64,000 nt of DNA from Kordia aestuariivivens (GTDB lineage Bacteria > Bacteroidota > Bacteroidia > Flavobacteriales > Flavobacteriaceae), in NCBI RefSeq assembly GCF_014397005.1, contig NZ_JACGWS010000001.1:1-64000 (forward strand). The letters are read 5' to 3'. Both the position numbers and the translations under genes were made by a program. The notes under the pieces are model-generated. The model was not told the DNA's origin, made no database searches, and worked only from the letters and a program-made list of their open reading frames with translations. This document shows, in pieces, positions 9,431-19,171 of this stretch (positions are counted from its first letter, which is position 1; the number at the start of each line of letters is the position of its first letter).

Positions 9431-12058
9431 ATGAAGCCTTTCCTATTTTTTTTTATAGGGTTTTTGTGTATCCCGTATCTCGGACTTTCACAAGAAGCCA
9501 CAACATCTATTCCAAAACGGATATATACTACAAATATTATTAAAGGTGAATCACCAAAAATTGATGGAATTCTTGATGATGCGAGTTGGAATTCTGTGGA
9601 ATGGGCAACTGATTTTATTGAGAATCGACCAGATGAAAATACGCCGCCATCCGAACAAACAAAGTTCAAAATAATGTATGATGCCAAGTTTTTATATGTT
9701 GCCGTGCGTGCTATTGATTCAAATCCTGATCAAATTGTAAAACGATTGTCACGCCGTGATGGTTTTGATGGCGATTGGGTTGAAATTAATATTGATAGTT
9801 ACCACGATAAGCGTACAGGTTTTTCGTTTACCGTAACTGCAGCTGGTGTAAAAGGTGATGAATTTATCTCGAATAATGGAAATAATTGGGACGGAAGTTG
9901 GAATCCAATTTGGTATACAAAAACAAATGTAGATAGTGAAGGTTGGACAGCCGAAATGAAGATTCCATTTAGTCAATTGCGTTTTGGAAAAAGTGAAGAA
10001 CAAATTTGGGGATTGCAAGTGCAACGTCGATTTTTTAGAAAAGAAGAACGCTCTACTTGGCAACGAATTCCGCTTGATGCGCCAGGTTGGGTAAGTGAAT
10101 TTGGAGAATTACACGGATTAAAAAATATAAAACCACAAAAACAAATTGAAATTCAACCGTACATAGTGACACAATATGACACGTATCCGGATGAAGCTGG
10201 AAATCCGTTTCGCGATGGAGAAGATTTTAAATTAAATGGTGGACTCGACGGAAAAATTGGTATCACAAACGATTTAACATTAGACTTTACCATCAATCCA
10301 GATTTTGGACAAGTTGAAGCAGATCCAGCAGCAATTGCGTTGGATGGTTTTCAGATTTTCTTCAGAGAACAACGCCCGTTTTTTGTTGAAAATAAAAATA
10401 TTTTTGATTACCGATTTGCCAACGGACAAGACAATGTGTTTTATTCCAGACGAATTGGCCGAAGTCCACAAGGTTTTCCAAATACTGCAAGTGGCGAATT
10501 TGTCGATCAGCCACAAAATTCTACCATTTTAGGTGCAGCAAAGTTTAGTGGGAAAACCAAAAATGGTTGGTCTATCGGAGTTTTAGAAAGTGTGACAGGA
10601 AAAGAATTTGCCGAAATTGACAACAACGGAACGCGAAGAGAAGAATTGGTAGAACCATTCACGAATTACTTTGTAGGACGTTTACAAAAAGATTTCAACG
10701 AGCGAAATACATATATAGGAGGAATTTTTACAGCGACAAATCGACGATTAGAAGATAATCTCAACTTTCTTCATAAAGCTGCATACACAGGCGGATTGGA
10801 CTTTAAACACAATTGGAAAGATAGAACATTTTATACCGAAGGTAATGTTGTGATGAGTCATGTGCAAGGAAGCAAAGAAGCGATTGCAAGTACGCAACAA
10901 TCGTTAACGCATTTGTTTCAACGTGTTGATGCGGGACATGTTGATGTAGATTTAGACAGAACATCATTAACAGGAACAGGAGGAAAGTTTGAAGCTGGAA
11001 AAGCTGGTGGCGGAACTTGGCGTTACAACGCAGGAATTATATGGCGTTCGCCAGAATTGGAACTAAATGATGTTGGTTTTCTGAGACAAGCGGATGAAAT
11101 ACGTCAATATGCAACTGTTCGGTATCAAACTACCAAATCGGTTGGAAAGTTTAGAAGAATCTCTGCTAGATTTTCACAATTTACAACCTACGATTTTGAA
11201 GGAAACTACAATCGAATTCAATATGAAGTCAACGGAAATATGCAGTTTTTAAATAACTGGTGGATAGATTTTGGTGGCGCGCATAAACCGCGAATTTTTA
11301 TCAATACTTTTTTGCGTGGCGGACCACGTTGGCGATTTTCTCAAGAAAATTTCGGGTATTTCGCATTCGGAACTGACCAGCGAAAAAAGTTGCGTACAAG
11401 TTGGAATGTTGTCTATTCGCAAGCAAAAGAAAATAATTTTAGCTTTTTTGAAATAGGAGCAGATCTAACGTATCAACCAACAGATGCGATGCGTATTTCT
11501 ATCAATCCGGCGTATAACAGAAATCCTAATAAAACTCAATATGTTACGGAAGCAGATAACAACGGAACAGCGCGCTATATTTTAGGAAATATCGACAACC
11601 AAACCTTGAGTGCTTCTATTCGTTTTAATTATACCATCAATCCAAATCTGTCGATTCAGTATTATGGACAGCCTTTCGTTTCTATCGGAAGATATACGGA
11701 TTTTAAATATGTTACGAATTCAATCGCGGATAATTTAAACGATCGTTTTTACCAATACCAACCGAATGAAATTACCCTTGATACAGCTTCAGATTCGTAT
11801 TTGATTGACGAAAATGCAGACGGAAATGTGAACTATTCCATCGGAAATCCTGATTTTTCTTTTGTGCAATTTCGATCAAATTTAGTTATCCGTTGGGAAT
11901 ACATTCCGGGTTCTGAATTGTTTTTAGTTTGGTCGCAAGGAACGACAGGTTTCGGAAATGCCAGCGATCATTTATTACGGAGTTTAGACACTCAAATTTT
12001 GAGTCAGCAACCTGAAAATATCTTTTTGATGAAGTTTACGTATCGGTTTGTACTTTGA
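9431..12058 (+). CDS. DUF5916 protein with N-terminal CBM9-like domain, exported
   Basis: From the chosen ATG the protein has 875 residues and a clear signal peptide, MKPFLFFFIGFLCIPYLGLS. A longer frame starts 27 codons earlier, but that extension would precede the signal sequence. The mature N-terminus has a carbohydrate-binding family 9-like domain (KIDGILDDASWN). The C-terminal two thirds match the DUF5916 type, rich in amphipathic strands and ending in an aromatic/hydrophobic tail (FTYRFVL), as outer-membrane barrels do. No catalytic residues can be named. It is a monocistronic gene, common in Flavobacteriia, of unknown function, probably at the outer membrane. Confidence 0.8.
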   Translation: MKPFLFFFIGFLCIPYLGLSQEATTSIPKRIYTTNIIKGESPKIDGILDDASWNSVEWATDFIENRPDENTPPSEQTKFKIMYDAKFLYVAVRAIDSNPDQIVKRLSRRDGFDGDWVEINIDSYHDKRTGFSFTVTAAGVKGDEFISNNGNNWDGSWNPIWYTKTNVDSEGWTAEMKIPFSQLRFGKSEEQIWGLQVQRRFFRKEERSTWQRIPLDAPGWVSEFGELHGLKNIKPQKQIEIQPYIVTQYDTYPDEAGNPFRDGEDFKLNGGLDGKIGITNDLTLDFTINPDFGQVEADPAAIALDGFQIFFREQRPFFVENKNIFDYRFANGQDNVFYSRRIGRSPQGFPNTASGEFVDQPQNSTILGAAKFSGKTKNGWSIGVLESVTGKEFAEIDNNGTRREELVEPFTNYFVGRLQKDFNERNTYIGGIFTATNRRLEDNLNFLHKAAYTGGLDFKHNWKDRTFYTEGNVVMSHVQGSKEAIASTQQSLTHLFQRVDAGHVDVDLDRTSLTGTGGKFEAGKAGGGTWRYNAGIIWRSPELELNDVGFLRQADEIRQYATVRYQTTKSVGKFRRISARFSQFTTYDFEGNYNRIQYEVNGNMQFLNNWWIDFGGAHKPRIFINTFLRGGPRWRFSQENFGYFAFGTDQRKKLRTSWNVVYSQAKENNFSFFEIGADLTYQPTDAMRISINPAYNRNPNKTQYVTEADNNGTARYILGNIDNQTLSASIRFNYTINPNLSIQYYGQPFVSIGRYTDFKYVTNSIADNLNDRFYQYQPNEITLDTASDSYLIDENADGNVNYSIGNPDFSFVQFRSNLVIRWEYIPGSELFLVWSQGTTGFGNASDHLLRSLDTQILSQQPENIFLMKFTYRFVL

Positions 12059-12066
12059 TGTTTAAA

Positions 12067-12155
12067 AGTTTAGCTTGCTTTGCTCGGTGTTTATGAGTTT
12101 ACGGTTCGCTTTGCTCACGGTTTATTAGTTTAGCTCGCTTTGCTCGGTTGTTTAC
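12067..12155. repeat. Three imperfect ~30-bp tandem repeats
   Basis: Three diverged copies of a unit beginning AGTTTA and containing CGCTTTGCTC follow each other after the DUF5916 gene. The core GCTTTGCTCGG is shared by the outer copies. The elements are noncoding and resemble the other simple intergenic repeats in this window. Confidence 0.7.
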
Positions 12156-12186
12156 TCAAGTAGATTTAGTTGAAACAATTTTTTGG

Positions 12187-12207
12187 ATTCCGCAACAAGT
12201 GCGGAAT
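12187..12207. repeat. Short palindromic hairpin, CAAG-loop family
   Basis: An 8-bp stem ATTCCGCA/TGCGGAAT encloses the 5-base loop ACAAG. Stem length and loop match the hairpins at 15521-15539, 16093-16111, 23159-23175 and 23205-23223, although the stem sequence differs. It lies between convergent genes and could serve as a terminator, although no T-run follows. Confidence 0.65.
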
Positions 12208-12222
12208 GACAAGGAAGAAGAA

Positions 12223-12852
12223 TTAAAGCTTATGTTTTAACGCATAACTTACCAATCCTGTATTGCTTTTGATGCCTAGTTTTTTGTGAATGTTTTTGCG
12301 ATGTGTGTCAATTGTAAATCGACTTATTTTAAGTTGTTTGGCAATTTCAATAGTTGTTCTGCCTTTGGCGATCAGGCGCAAGATTTCGTTTTCTCTTCGT
12401 GTAAGTGTTTGTTCGGTTGAAACAGGTTCATTATCAAACCAAGCTTGTATTTCATCAGGAAGATTTTCGCTGATATAATATTCGCCTTTTATAACCGTAT
12501 GTATGGCTTGAACTAAGGTTTTCTTTTCTGCATTTTTGGTTACATATCCTTTTGCGCCAGCGTCTAACATTTCAATCACATCCACACTTTGATCAAACAT
12601 ACTTAGTGCCAATACTTTAATTTTTGGAAAATCTTTGTGTAGCATTTTTGTGACCGAAACACCATCTAAAACAGGCATTCTGATATCGGTAAGTACAACA
12701 TCTGGAATTAATCCATCTTCGATAAGTTTGTATAAAACCAATCCGTTTGTTGCTTCGCCAATAATTGAAATTCCTATTTCATTGGCTAAAATAGATTTTA
12801 TACCATCTATAAATAATTGGTGATCGTCCGCTATAATGATGTTTACATTCAT
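12223..12852 (-). CDS. NarL/LuxR-family response regulator
   Basis: A 209-residue two-component regulator. The receiver domain (1-120) has the acidic pocket ADDH (8-11) and the phosphoacceptor Asp56 in VLTDIRMP. The C-terminal LuxR-type helix-turn-helix (about 145-205) reads LTRRENEILRLIAKG and later TIDTHRKNIHKKL. It should bind DNA as a dimer when phosphorylated. Its start overlaps the end of the sensor kinase gene by 4 bases, so the kinase is almost certainly its partner. The target genes cannot be read from this window. Confidence 0.93.
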   Translation of the reverse strand: MNVNIIIADDHQLFIDGIKSILANEIGISIIGEATNGLVLYKLIEDGLIPDVVLTDIRMPVLDGVSVTKMLHKDFPKIKVLALSMFDQSVDVIEMLDAGAKGYVTKNAEKKTLVQAIHTVIKGEYYISENLPDEIQAWFDNEPVSTEQTLTRRENEILRLIAKGRTTIEIAKQLKISRFTIDTHRKNIHKKLGIKSNTGLVSYALKHKL

Positions 12853-14771
12853 AATGGAATGTTTAAAATTACTGTTGTTCCGTTTCCTTCAGAAGCATCT
12901 ATAAATAATTCTCCATGCAGTTTTTCCACGCGTTTTTCAATATTAATTAATCCTATTCCTTCAGCTTTTTTTGTCATATTGAACCCTTTTCCATTGTCTT
13001 CTACAATAATATTTAAGATGTTGTTTTCTTCCGAAAATTGCACGCTAGCTTCCGAAGCATTTGCATGTTTTATAATGTTTGTGAGTAACTCTTGTATGAT
13101 TCTAAAGAGTTGTATTTCTTGTGCGTTTTTAAGACGATTTTTTACGTCTATATTAATCACATCAATGTGTAGTTTTTTCGTTTCCGAAATTTGATTGGCA
13201 ATCGCTTTTGTAGAAGGAATCAATCCTTTATCGATTCGAGCGCCGAAGTTTTTGTTTTTAGAAATATTTCGAATTTCGCCGTAGGTAGTATCTAGAAGAT
13301 TTTTAATTTTATCATAGTGATTTGTAAATTCTTCTTTCGTATCATAGCTTTCTATGTATAGCTTTAAAGTCGCTACTTTGCTGCCTAAATTATCATGCAA
13401 ATCGGCAGCCATGTCTGTCCGTTCTTGTTCTTGCGCATCTAAAATAGCGTCAATTCCTTCTAGTTCTTTGGTTTTAAGTAATTGATTGAATTCTTGCTCT
13501 TTTATGGTCAAACCTTGCTCCATGATGATGCGTTTTCGTTTCGCATTTTTGAGTAACATATATACAATAAAAAGAGTGATTAATAATATACCTAAAGCTG
13601 CAAAGAGTAGATTTCTGTTTTGCTTTCTTTTGTAATTTACTTCTAGATTTTCAGCTTGTAATTGTAATATTTCCTTTTCCTTGATCTCCGTTTCGTATTT
13701 GGTTTGGATGTCTAAAATTGTCTTTTGATTTTCAATGCTAAGTAAGCTATCGTTCAAAATTCTCGCTTTTTCAGAGAAATACAATGCTTTTTTGTGATCG
13801 TTTAAACCTTCATACGCACTTTTTAAATATGTGTAAACTACGGTTAATTGTTTGCCTTTTACAACAGGTTTTGCTTTCTCTAAATAGGAAATCGCCTTTT
13901 GGTATTCTTTATTTTTGAGATAAATCAATCCCAAATTACTTTCCGTGATTTCAATTCCAGATTTAAGATTAAGTTCGGTTTTTAATTGATGTGCTTTTTC
14001 AAGATATTCCTTGGCTTTTTGTGTTTCACTTTCGAGATAAATATTCCCTAAGTTGTTGTAAATTAATGACAAAGAACGCTTGTCGTTGAGGTTTTTTGCT
14101 AAGGTTTCAGCTTTTGAGTAATACCCAATCGCTTTTATGGTATCTCCTTTTTTAAAGTATTGCGTCGCTAAATTTGGGAGTGTAATCAATTGAAACTGCA
14201 CAAAATCATTTTCGTTAAAAATCCGAAGTGCCTTTTCGCTGTATTCAATTGCTTTGTCATAATTTTCTAATTCTGCAAAAGCACTCGCAATATTACTATA
14301 ACATTTGGCAGCATTGAGATCGTCTTTTTTATTCTCAAAAAAAGCAGCACTCTCGGTGAGTATTTTTATGGTTTTTTCATAATTTCCTTGGCGTAAAGAA
14401 ATCGCGCCTAAGCTAATGTTTACAATTGCAGCACGATTACTATCTTTCAGTTTTGAGAGTAACGCTTTTGAGTTTTCAAAATAGAGAACAGCAGAATCTA
14501 ATTTCCCTGTAAAAAAGTGTAAACGTCCAACCTCGTTTGTTGTTTCCGCGAGTAAAGAATCATTCGTATTAAAAAGTAAAGCTTCGTAAGCATAGGTTTT
14601 TGCTTTTGCTAAATCGACACGTTCATACAACTTTGCTAATTGCAGTTTTATTTTAGCACTTTCATAACTATCTGATGTAGAATTTAGGGATAATGTTAAA
14701 GAATCTATTTCTGGCGTTTGCCCCCAAAAAAAACATGGAAATAGCAATAGGAATACTAGGAGACTTCTCAT
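12849..14771 (-). CDS. TPR-containing sensor histidine kinase, NarX/DesK-like
   Basis: A 640-residue membrane kinase. A signal peptide (MRSLLVFLLLFPCFFWGQ) leads into a periplasmic array of tetratricopeptide repeats (about 30-350). A coiled-coil stretch, one membrane helix (about 392-413) and a HisKA_3 domain with the phospho-acceptor His459 in DLHDNLGSK follow. The HATPase domain is marked by VEDNGKGFN and GIGLINIEKR. The TPRs are the likely sensing or protein-binding part. It is translationally coupled to the downstream response regulator. This layout is common in Bacteroidota; the signal is unknown. Confidence 0.92.
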   Translation of the reverse strand: MRSLLVFLLLFPCFFWGQTPEIDSLTLSLNSTSDSYESAKIKLQLAKLYERVDLAKAKTYAYEALLFNTNDSLLAETTNEVGRLHFFTGKLDSAVLYFENSKALLSKLKDSNRAAIVNISLGAISLRQGNYEKTIKILTESAAFFENKKDDLNAAKCYSNIASAFAELENYDKAIEYSEKALRIFNENDFVQFQLITLPNLATQYFKKGDTIKAIGYYSKAETLAKNLNDKRSLSLIYNNLGNIYLESETQKAKEYLEKAHQLKTELNLKSGIEITESNLGLIYLKNKEYQKAISYLEKAKPVVKGKQLTVVYTYLKSAYEGLNDHKKALYFSEKARILNDSLLSIENQKTILDIQTKYETEIKEKEILQLQAENLEVNYKRKQNRNLLFAALGILLITLFIVYMLLKNAKRKRIIMEQGLTIKEQEFNQLLKTKELEGIDAILDAQEQERTDMAADLHDNLGSKVATLKLYIESYDTKEEFTNHYDKIKNLLDTTYGEIRNISKNKNFGARIDKGLIPSTKAIANQISETKKLHIDVINIDVKNRLKNAQEIQLFRIIQELLTNIIKHANASEASVQFSEENNILNIIVEDNGKGFNMTKKAEGIGLINIEKRVEKLHGELFIDASEGNGTTVILNIPL

Positions 14772-14923
14772 AAAATGGTGGTTGATTACTTCAATATACG
14801 GATTGTTTAGAAGTTATTGTGTTGTTTTTCAGTGTGTTTTGAATTTATTAAAAGATTTTCTCAAATATTTAGCGCAAACATATTTGAAATTTATGCTTGC
14901 GCTAGAAAGAGAAATATAATTTA

Positions 14924-15346
14924 CTATTTGCAGTAAAAAGTGAAATCGGAAACAAACACAACTCTTGGATAGCGTTTTGCCATTCGTGCTCTCACGCCTG
15001 GTAAATCTTGAATTGCACCAAAACGCCAGTATCCGCCAGCATCTTTTGCACGTTTAGAATATACACCTAGTTTACTTTTGTAATAGGCTTCGATATGTTC
15101 TCTAAATTGATGTCCTATTCCAGATTGCCATCCGTAGCGTCCACTTTCTGAACAACTCGTGCTTTTTATAGATCCAATAAACATCACCTGAACAGAGTTC
15201 AAATGGTTTTGTTTGTTTGCGTCGTAGTTTACCCAATACATTGCGTACGGATAGTAGTTAATTGTCTTTTTCTGTGCAAAACTATTCGTGATGAATAGAA
15301 AACAACCAATCAATAAAGCGATTTTTACAATGCGTTTACTTTTCAT
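14924..15346 (-). CDS. Small secreted protein of unknown function
   Basis: A 140-residue protein with a signal peptide (about residues 1-24, ending NSFAQ). I recognise no family. The mature part is rich in Tyr, Gly and basic residues (pI probably high) and contains three Cys, two in the middle (SCSES region has one) and one near the end (FTFYCK), so a disulfide is possible. It is a single gene upstream of the two-component pair on the same strand but 152 bases away, so it is probably transcribed separately. The coding call rests on the signal peptide and the amino-acid composition. Confidence 0.6.
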   Translation of the reverse strand: MKSKRIVKIALLIGCFLFITNSFAQKKTINYYPYAMYWVNYDANKQNHLNSVQVMFIGSIKSTSCSESGRYGWQSGIGHQFREHIEAYYKSKLGVYSKRAKDAGGYWRFGAIQDLPGVRARMAKRYPRVVFVSDFTFYCK

Positions 15347-15433
15347 AATATGTGATTTTTAAGTTTTATGATATAAAAGTAAGCAGTAATGTATCGCTGC
15401 GATATAGCTAGTATTAGGTATTGGGTTTTGTTA

Positions 15434-15477
15434 TTCCTGCGTTTCACATTGAGCGAAGTCGAAATGCAGGCAGGAAT
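15434..15477. repeat. Intergenic inverted repeat with a diverged GAGCGAAGTCGA core
   Basis: TTCCTGC at the left and GCAGGCAGGAA at the right flank a core ATTGAGCGAAGTCGAAATG that resembles the dispersed CGAGCGCAGTCGAGATG repeat. It is noncoding and lies between divergent small genes. Confidence 0.55.
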
Positions 15478-15520
15478 CTATTTTAAAATAAGAAGGTTCT
15501 AACTTAAATTATTGATGAGA

Positions 15521-15539
15521 TGCTGAATCAAGTTCAGCA
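15521..15539. repeat. Short palindromic hairpin, CAAG-loop family
   Basis: TGCTGAA and TTCAGCA pair around the loop TCAAG. An almost identical copy, with loop TGAAG, lies at 16093-16111, and stem variants occur at 23159 and 23205. No T-run follows, so this is a dispersed repeat more than a simple terminator. Confidence 0.7.
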
Positions 15540-15577
15540 TGACGTCTACGACTAATGCTCTTTTTCGAATCTTTTAC

Positions 15578-15585
15578 TATATTTG
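15578..15585 (+). promoter_or_regulatory. Putative -7 promoter element TATATTTG
   Basis: A perfect match to the Bacteroidota -7 consensus TAnnTTTG lies 66 bases before the ATG at 15652. It overlaps the TTG that would be the longer start of that frame, so the later ATG is preferred. The -33 element is not clear. Confidence 0.45.
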
Positions 15586-15651
15586 ATTTGTATTTTCGAA
15601 AAGGATTTTCATACATATCCTTGTTGTTTAATTATTTTGTATTTCAAAGCG

Positions 15652-16023
15652 ATGGATTATTTAGATGAAAAAAATTTTGTTGAAGGTTTCGGGTTTTCTT
15701 ATTGTGATTATGAGTTTCATGAAGATCAGAGCTATCAAGCGTGTTTAAGAATTCAATCTACTCTAAATGATTTAATTTCCGAAGGTTTTAGTAGATACAA
15801 TGCAATACTTGAGATTTGCAAACAAGTCAATATTTCCTTTGAAATACTCTTAAAATTGAACCACGTTATTACAATTACAACATTTATGAATAACAAAGAA
15901 TGGAGCAAAAATACTTTTAATGGGAATAGATATGATGCATCAAAAATTTTGGGTTCAGAAATACACGAACTATTCTATATTAGATTCAAGAATATAATTT
16001 ATATTGAAAATGCTTCTAAATAA
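15652..16023 (+). CDS. Hypothetical protein, 123 residues
   Basis: I do not recognise this protein. The first ATG gives 123 residues beginning MDYLDEKNFVEGFGF. An upstream TTG would add 23 residues but lies inside a likely -7 promoter element. It is soluble, without signal peptide or membrane segment, mostly predicted helical, with four Cys and many aromatic residues. It is flanked on both sides by CAAG-loop repeats and points toward polA on the other strand. Normal A+T-rich codon use makes it plausible, but there is no family evidence. Confidence 0.5.
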   Translation: MDYLDEKNFVEGFGFSYCDYEFHEDQSYQACLRIQSTLNDLISEGFSRYNAILEICKQVNISFEILLKLNHVITITTFMNNKEWSKNTFNGNRYDASKILGSEIHELFYIRFKNIIYIENASK

Positions 16024-16092
16024 ACTGTTGTTTCTAAATGTTTTTTTAGCGTATAATTTTTCTACAAATTAACCATATTGTTCATCATGAGA

Positions 16093-16111
16093 TGCTGAAT
16101 GAAGTTCAGCA
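16093..16111. repeat. Short palindromic hairpin, CAAG-loop family
   Basis: TGCTGAA/TTCAGCA stem around the loop TGAAG, one base different from the copy at 15521-15539. It sits between the convergent ends of the 123-residue gene and polA, where it may help end transcription. Confidence 0.7.
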
Positions 16112-16124
16112 TTGCGCCTTCGGC

Positions 16125-18959
16125 TTAATGCGCTTCCAGCCAATTCTGACCAATTCCGATCTCAACATCTAATGGAACGTCCATTTTAAAGGCGTTTTCC
16201 ATTTCTTCTTTAATAATTGGTTGAATTGTGTCTAATTCGTCTTTGTGTGCGTCAAAAACCAATTCATCATGTACTTGTAAGAGCATTTTCGATTTGAAAC
16301 CTTCTTTCTCAAAACGATTGTAAATATTAATCATTGCTAGTTTGATGATATCTGCCGCGCTTCCTTGAATTGGAGCATTCACGGCATTTCGTTCCGCAGC
16401 ACCACGAACAATTCCGTTACGTGAATTGATATCTTTTAAATAACGACGTCTTCCTAAAACTGTTTCTACATATCCGTTTTCACGTGCAAAATCAACCTGA
16501 CTCGCCATGTACGCTCTCAATTTTGGATAGGTTTCGTAATACGTGTCAATCAATTCTTTTGCTTCACTTCTAGATAAATCAGTTTGATTACTCAATCCGA
16601 AGGCAGAAACTCCATAAATAATTCCGAAGTTCACTGTTTTTGCGTTTCCACGTTGTTCGCGTGTTACTTCTTCCACAGGAACATTAAATACTTTTGAAGC
16701 TGTTGAGGTGTGAATATCTATACCATCTTTAAACGCTTGTAGCATCGTGTCTTCTTTGCTCAAAGCAGCAATAATTCGCAGTTCAATCTGAGAATAATCG
16801 GCAGCGAGTAATACATAATTTTCATCACGTGGAATAAACGCTTTTCGGACTTGTCGTCCACGTTCGGTACGGATTGGGATGTTCTGTAAATTCGGATTAT
16901 TGGAACTCAATCGTCCAGTAGCGGCAACAGCTTGCGCATAAACGGTATGAATTCGATGTGTTTTCGGGTTGATTTCATTCGGCAACGCATCAACATACGT
17001 GCTTTTGAGTTTATTATATTGACGCCATTCTAAAATATCGCGTACAATCTGATGATCTTTTGCTAAATACGATAATACATCTTCCGCAGTAGAATATTGC
17101 CCAGTTTTTGTCTTCTTAGGTTTGTCAACCAACTTTAATTTATCAAACAAAATTGGACCTAATTGTTTCGGAGAAGCCAAGTTAAATTCTTCGCCAGCTT
17201 GTTCAAAAATAGCTTTCTCTAAACGATCAACATCCGTTTTTAAATCAACAGATAATTCGTTTAAGAAATCAGGATTCAAATTAATTCCTTCAATTTCCAT
17301 CGCCGAAAGTACTGTTACCAAAGGAACCTCTACATCTGTAAATAATTTTGTCAAATGACCACTTTCCAATTCTTTGATGAAATGTTCTTTAAGTTGATAC
17401 GTAATATCTGCATCTTCTACGGCATATTCTGTTTGTTGTTCTAACGGAACTTGTCGCATAGACAATTGATTTTTACCTTTCTTACCAATCAATTCTACAA
17501 TAGAAACAGTTTGGTAATTCAGGTATGTTTCTGCTAAGATGTCCATATTATGACGCATATCCGGATTGATCAAATAATGCGCAATCATCGTATCAAACAC
17601 AGGACCTTTTACAGGCATGTCATAGTTTGATAATACTTTAATATCGTATTTTAAATTCTGTCCAACTTTCTCAATCGTCATACTTTCAAAAAACGGACGG
17701 AATTCTTCTAAAATTTCTTTGGTTTCTGCTTGATCTTCTGGAAAAGATACATAATATCCTTTTCCTTTTTCCCATGAAAATGCAATTCCGACCAACTCAA
17801 CTTCCAATGCTTTTAAACCTGTCGTTTCGGTGTCAAAACATACACTTTGTTGTTTCAATATTTTTTGAAGCAACATTTTTCGCGATAATGGCGTGTTTGC
17901 CAATTGGTAAAAATGATCGGTCGTTTTAATCGTTTGATAGCCTGAAACCGTAACTTCTTCATCCACATTTCCGCTTCCGGGAACGGCAAACAAATCAAAT
18001 TGACCTGTTGGAGCTGCTTTTTTAGGAGTACTCTTTGAAGTTGTTTTTGTTTCCGCTGCGGCGGAATTTTCTTGTGGTGTGCTAAATGTTTTGATTAAAT
18101 TATCGAGTAATCTTCGGAACTCTAACTCCGTGAAGATTTCCTTAACGGCATCTAAATCTGGTTGCGAAAGCTCAAAGTTTTCTTCGTGAAACTCTACAGG
18201 AACATCCAACATAATTGTTGCCAATTGTTTAGAAAGCAATCCTAATTCTTTACTTGCTTCCACTTTTTCCTTCATTTTTCCTTTCAGCTCATGTGTATTG
18301 GCTAACAGGTTTTCCATACTTCCGTATTGCGCCAAAAACTTCTTAGCAGTTTTTTCTCCAACACCAGGCAATCCAGGAATGTTATCTGACGCATCGCCCA
18401 TCATTCCTAAGAAGTCAATTACTTGCTCTGGACGTTCTACGCCAAATTTTTCTTGTATTTCAGGAATTCCCCACGTTTCGTAACCGCCACCAAATCGTGG
18501 ACGATACATAAATATATTTTCAGACACCAATTGGGCAAAATCCTTATCGGGCGTCACCATAAATGTTTTATACCCTTCTTTTTCGGCTTTTTTGGCAAGC
18601 GTTCCAATAATATCATCGGCTTCATACCCGGTTTTCACAATAATGGGAATGTGCATGGCTTTCAAAATCGTTTCAATATAAGGAATGGCAAGTCGGATAG
18701 CTTCGGGAGTTTCTAGTCGATTCGCTTTATACTCTGGAAAAACTTCCACACGATCGACACTTCCACCTCTATCAAAACAGACGGCTAAATGATCTGGTTT
18801 TTCACGTTTAATCACATCCAACAAAGAATTCGTAAATCCTAAAATTGCGGAAGTATCAAGTCCTTTTGAGTTAATTCGCGGATTTTTAATAAACGCATAA
18901 TAACCTCTAAAAATAAGCGCGTACGCATCGAGTAAAAAAAGTCGTTTCTGATCTGCCAT
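16125..18959 (-). CDS. polA: DNA polymerase I
   Basis: A 944-residue, three-domain repair and Okazaki-fragment polymerase. The N-terminal 5' nuclease (about 1-290) shows LLDAYALIFRGYYAF and the helix-hairpin-helix GLPGVGEKTA. The 3'-5' exonuclease domain has an intact first motif (CFDTETTGL). The polymerase domain carries motif A DYSQIELRIIAAL, motif B RGNAKTVNFGIIYGVS and motif C LLQVHDELVFD, so all catalytic sites look functional. A low-complexity linker (about 295-320) separates nuclease and exonuclease. It is transcribed alone, and its length is normal for Bacteroidota. Confidence 0.98.
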   Translation of the reverse strand: MADQKRLFLLDAYALIFRGYYAFIKNPRINSKGLDTSAILGFTNSLLDVIKREKPDHLAVCFDRGGSVDRVEVFPEYKANRLETPEAIRLAIPYIETILKAMHIPIIVKTGYEADDIIGTLAKKAEKEGYKTFMVTPDKDFAQLVSENIFMYRPRFGGGYETWGIPEIQEKFGVERPEQVIDFLGMMGDASDNIPGLPGVGEKTAKKFLAQYGSMENLLANTHELKGKMKEKVEASKELGLLSKQLATIMLDVPVEFHEENFELSQPDLDAVKEIFTELEFRRLLDNLIKTFSTPQENSAAAETKTTSKSTPKKAAPTGQFDLFAVPGSGNVDEEVTVSGYQTIKTTDHFYQLANTPLSRKMLLQKILKQQSVCFDTETTGLKALEVELVGIAFSWEKGKGYYVSFPEDQAETKEILEEFRPFFESMTIEKVGQNLKYDIKVLSNYDMPVKGPVFDTMIAHYLINPDMRHNMDILAETYLNYQTVSIVELIGKKGKNQLSMRQVPLEQQTEYAVEDADITYQLKEHFIKELESGHLTKLFTDVEVPLVTVLSAMEIEGINLNPDFLNELSVDLKTDVDRLEKAIFEQAGEEFNLASPKQLGPILFDKLKLVDKPKKTKTGQYSTAEDVLSYLAKDHQIVRDILEWRQYNKLKSTYVDALPNEINPKTHRIHTVYAQAVAATGRLSSNNPNLQNIPIRTERGRQVRKAFIPRDENYVLLAADYSQIELRIIAALSKEDTMLQAFKDGIDIHTSTASKVFNVPVEEVTREQRGNAKTVNFGIIYGVSAFGLSNQTDLSRSEAKELIDTYYETYPKLRAYMASQVDFARENGYVETVLGRRRYLKDINSRNGIVRGAAERNAVNAPIQGSAADIIKLAMINIYNRFEKEGFKSKMLLQVHDELVFDAHKDELDTIQPIIKEEMENAFKMDVPLDVEIGIGQNWLEAH

Positions 18960-19103
18960 GTATCGTAAATTTGATGGAAATTCAAATTTAAGAATATTAC
19001 TAAGATTCTCGGATAAAAAAGAAATTATTCACACGTTGTCAAAAAAGAGTGTTTACATTATAATATTATCATCTTTCTAGAAAATCAAGATTTTAAATGT
19101 TAA

Positions 19104-19120
19104 GTAAGGCTTTAACGTAA
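19104..19120 (+). promoter_or_regulatory. Palindromic operator-like site, TTACGG-N5-CCGTAA family (diverged copy)
   Basis: GTAAGG-CTTTA-ACGTAA differs at three of twelve arm positions from the perfect palindromes at 20889-20905 and 21497-21513 and keeps the CTTTA spacer of the latter. It ends 51 bases before the ATG of the peptide gene at 19172. A TATATTG promoter-like element follows it by 15 bases, as in the 21497 copy. Confidence 0.6.
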
Positions 19121-19171
19121 GTGATTCATATATTGTTTTTATAATTTATGATTTCATCAAAACTTTATATC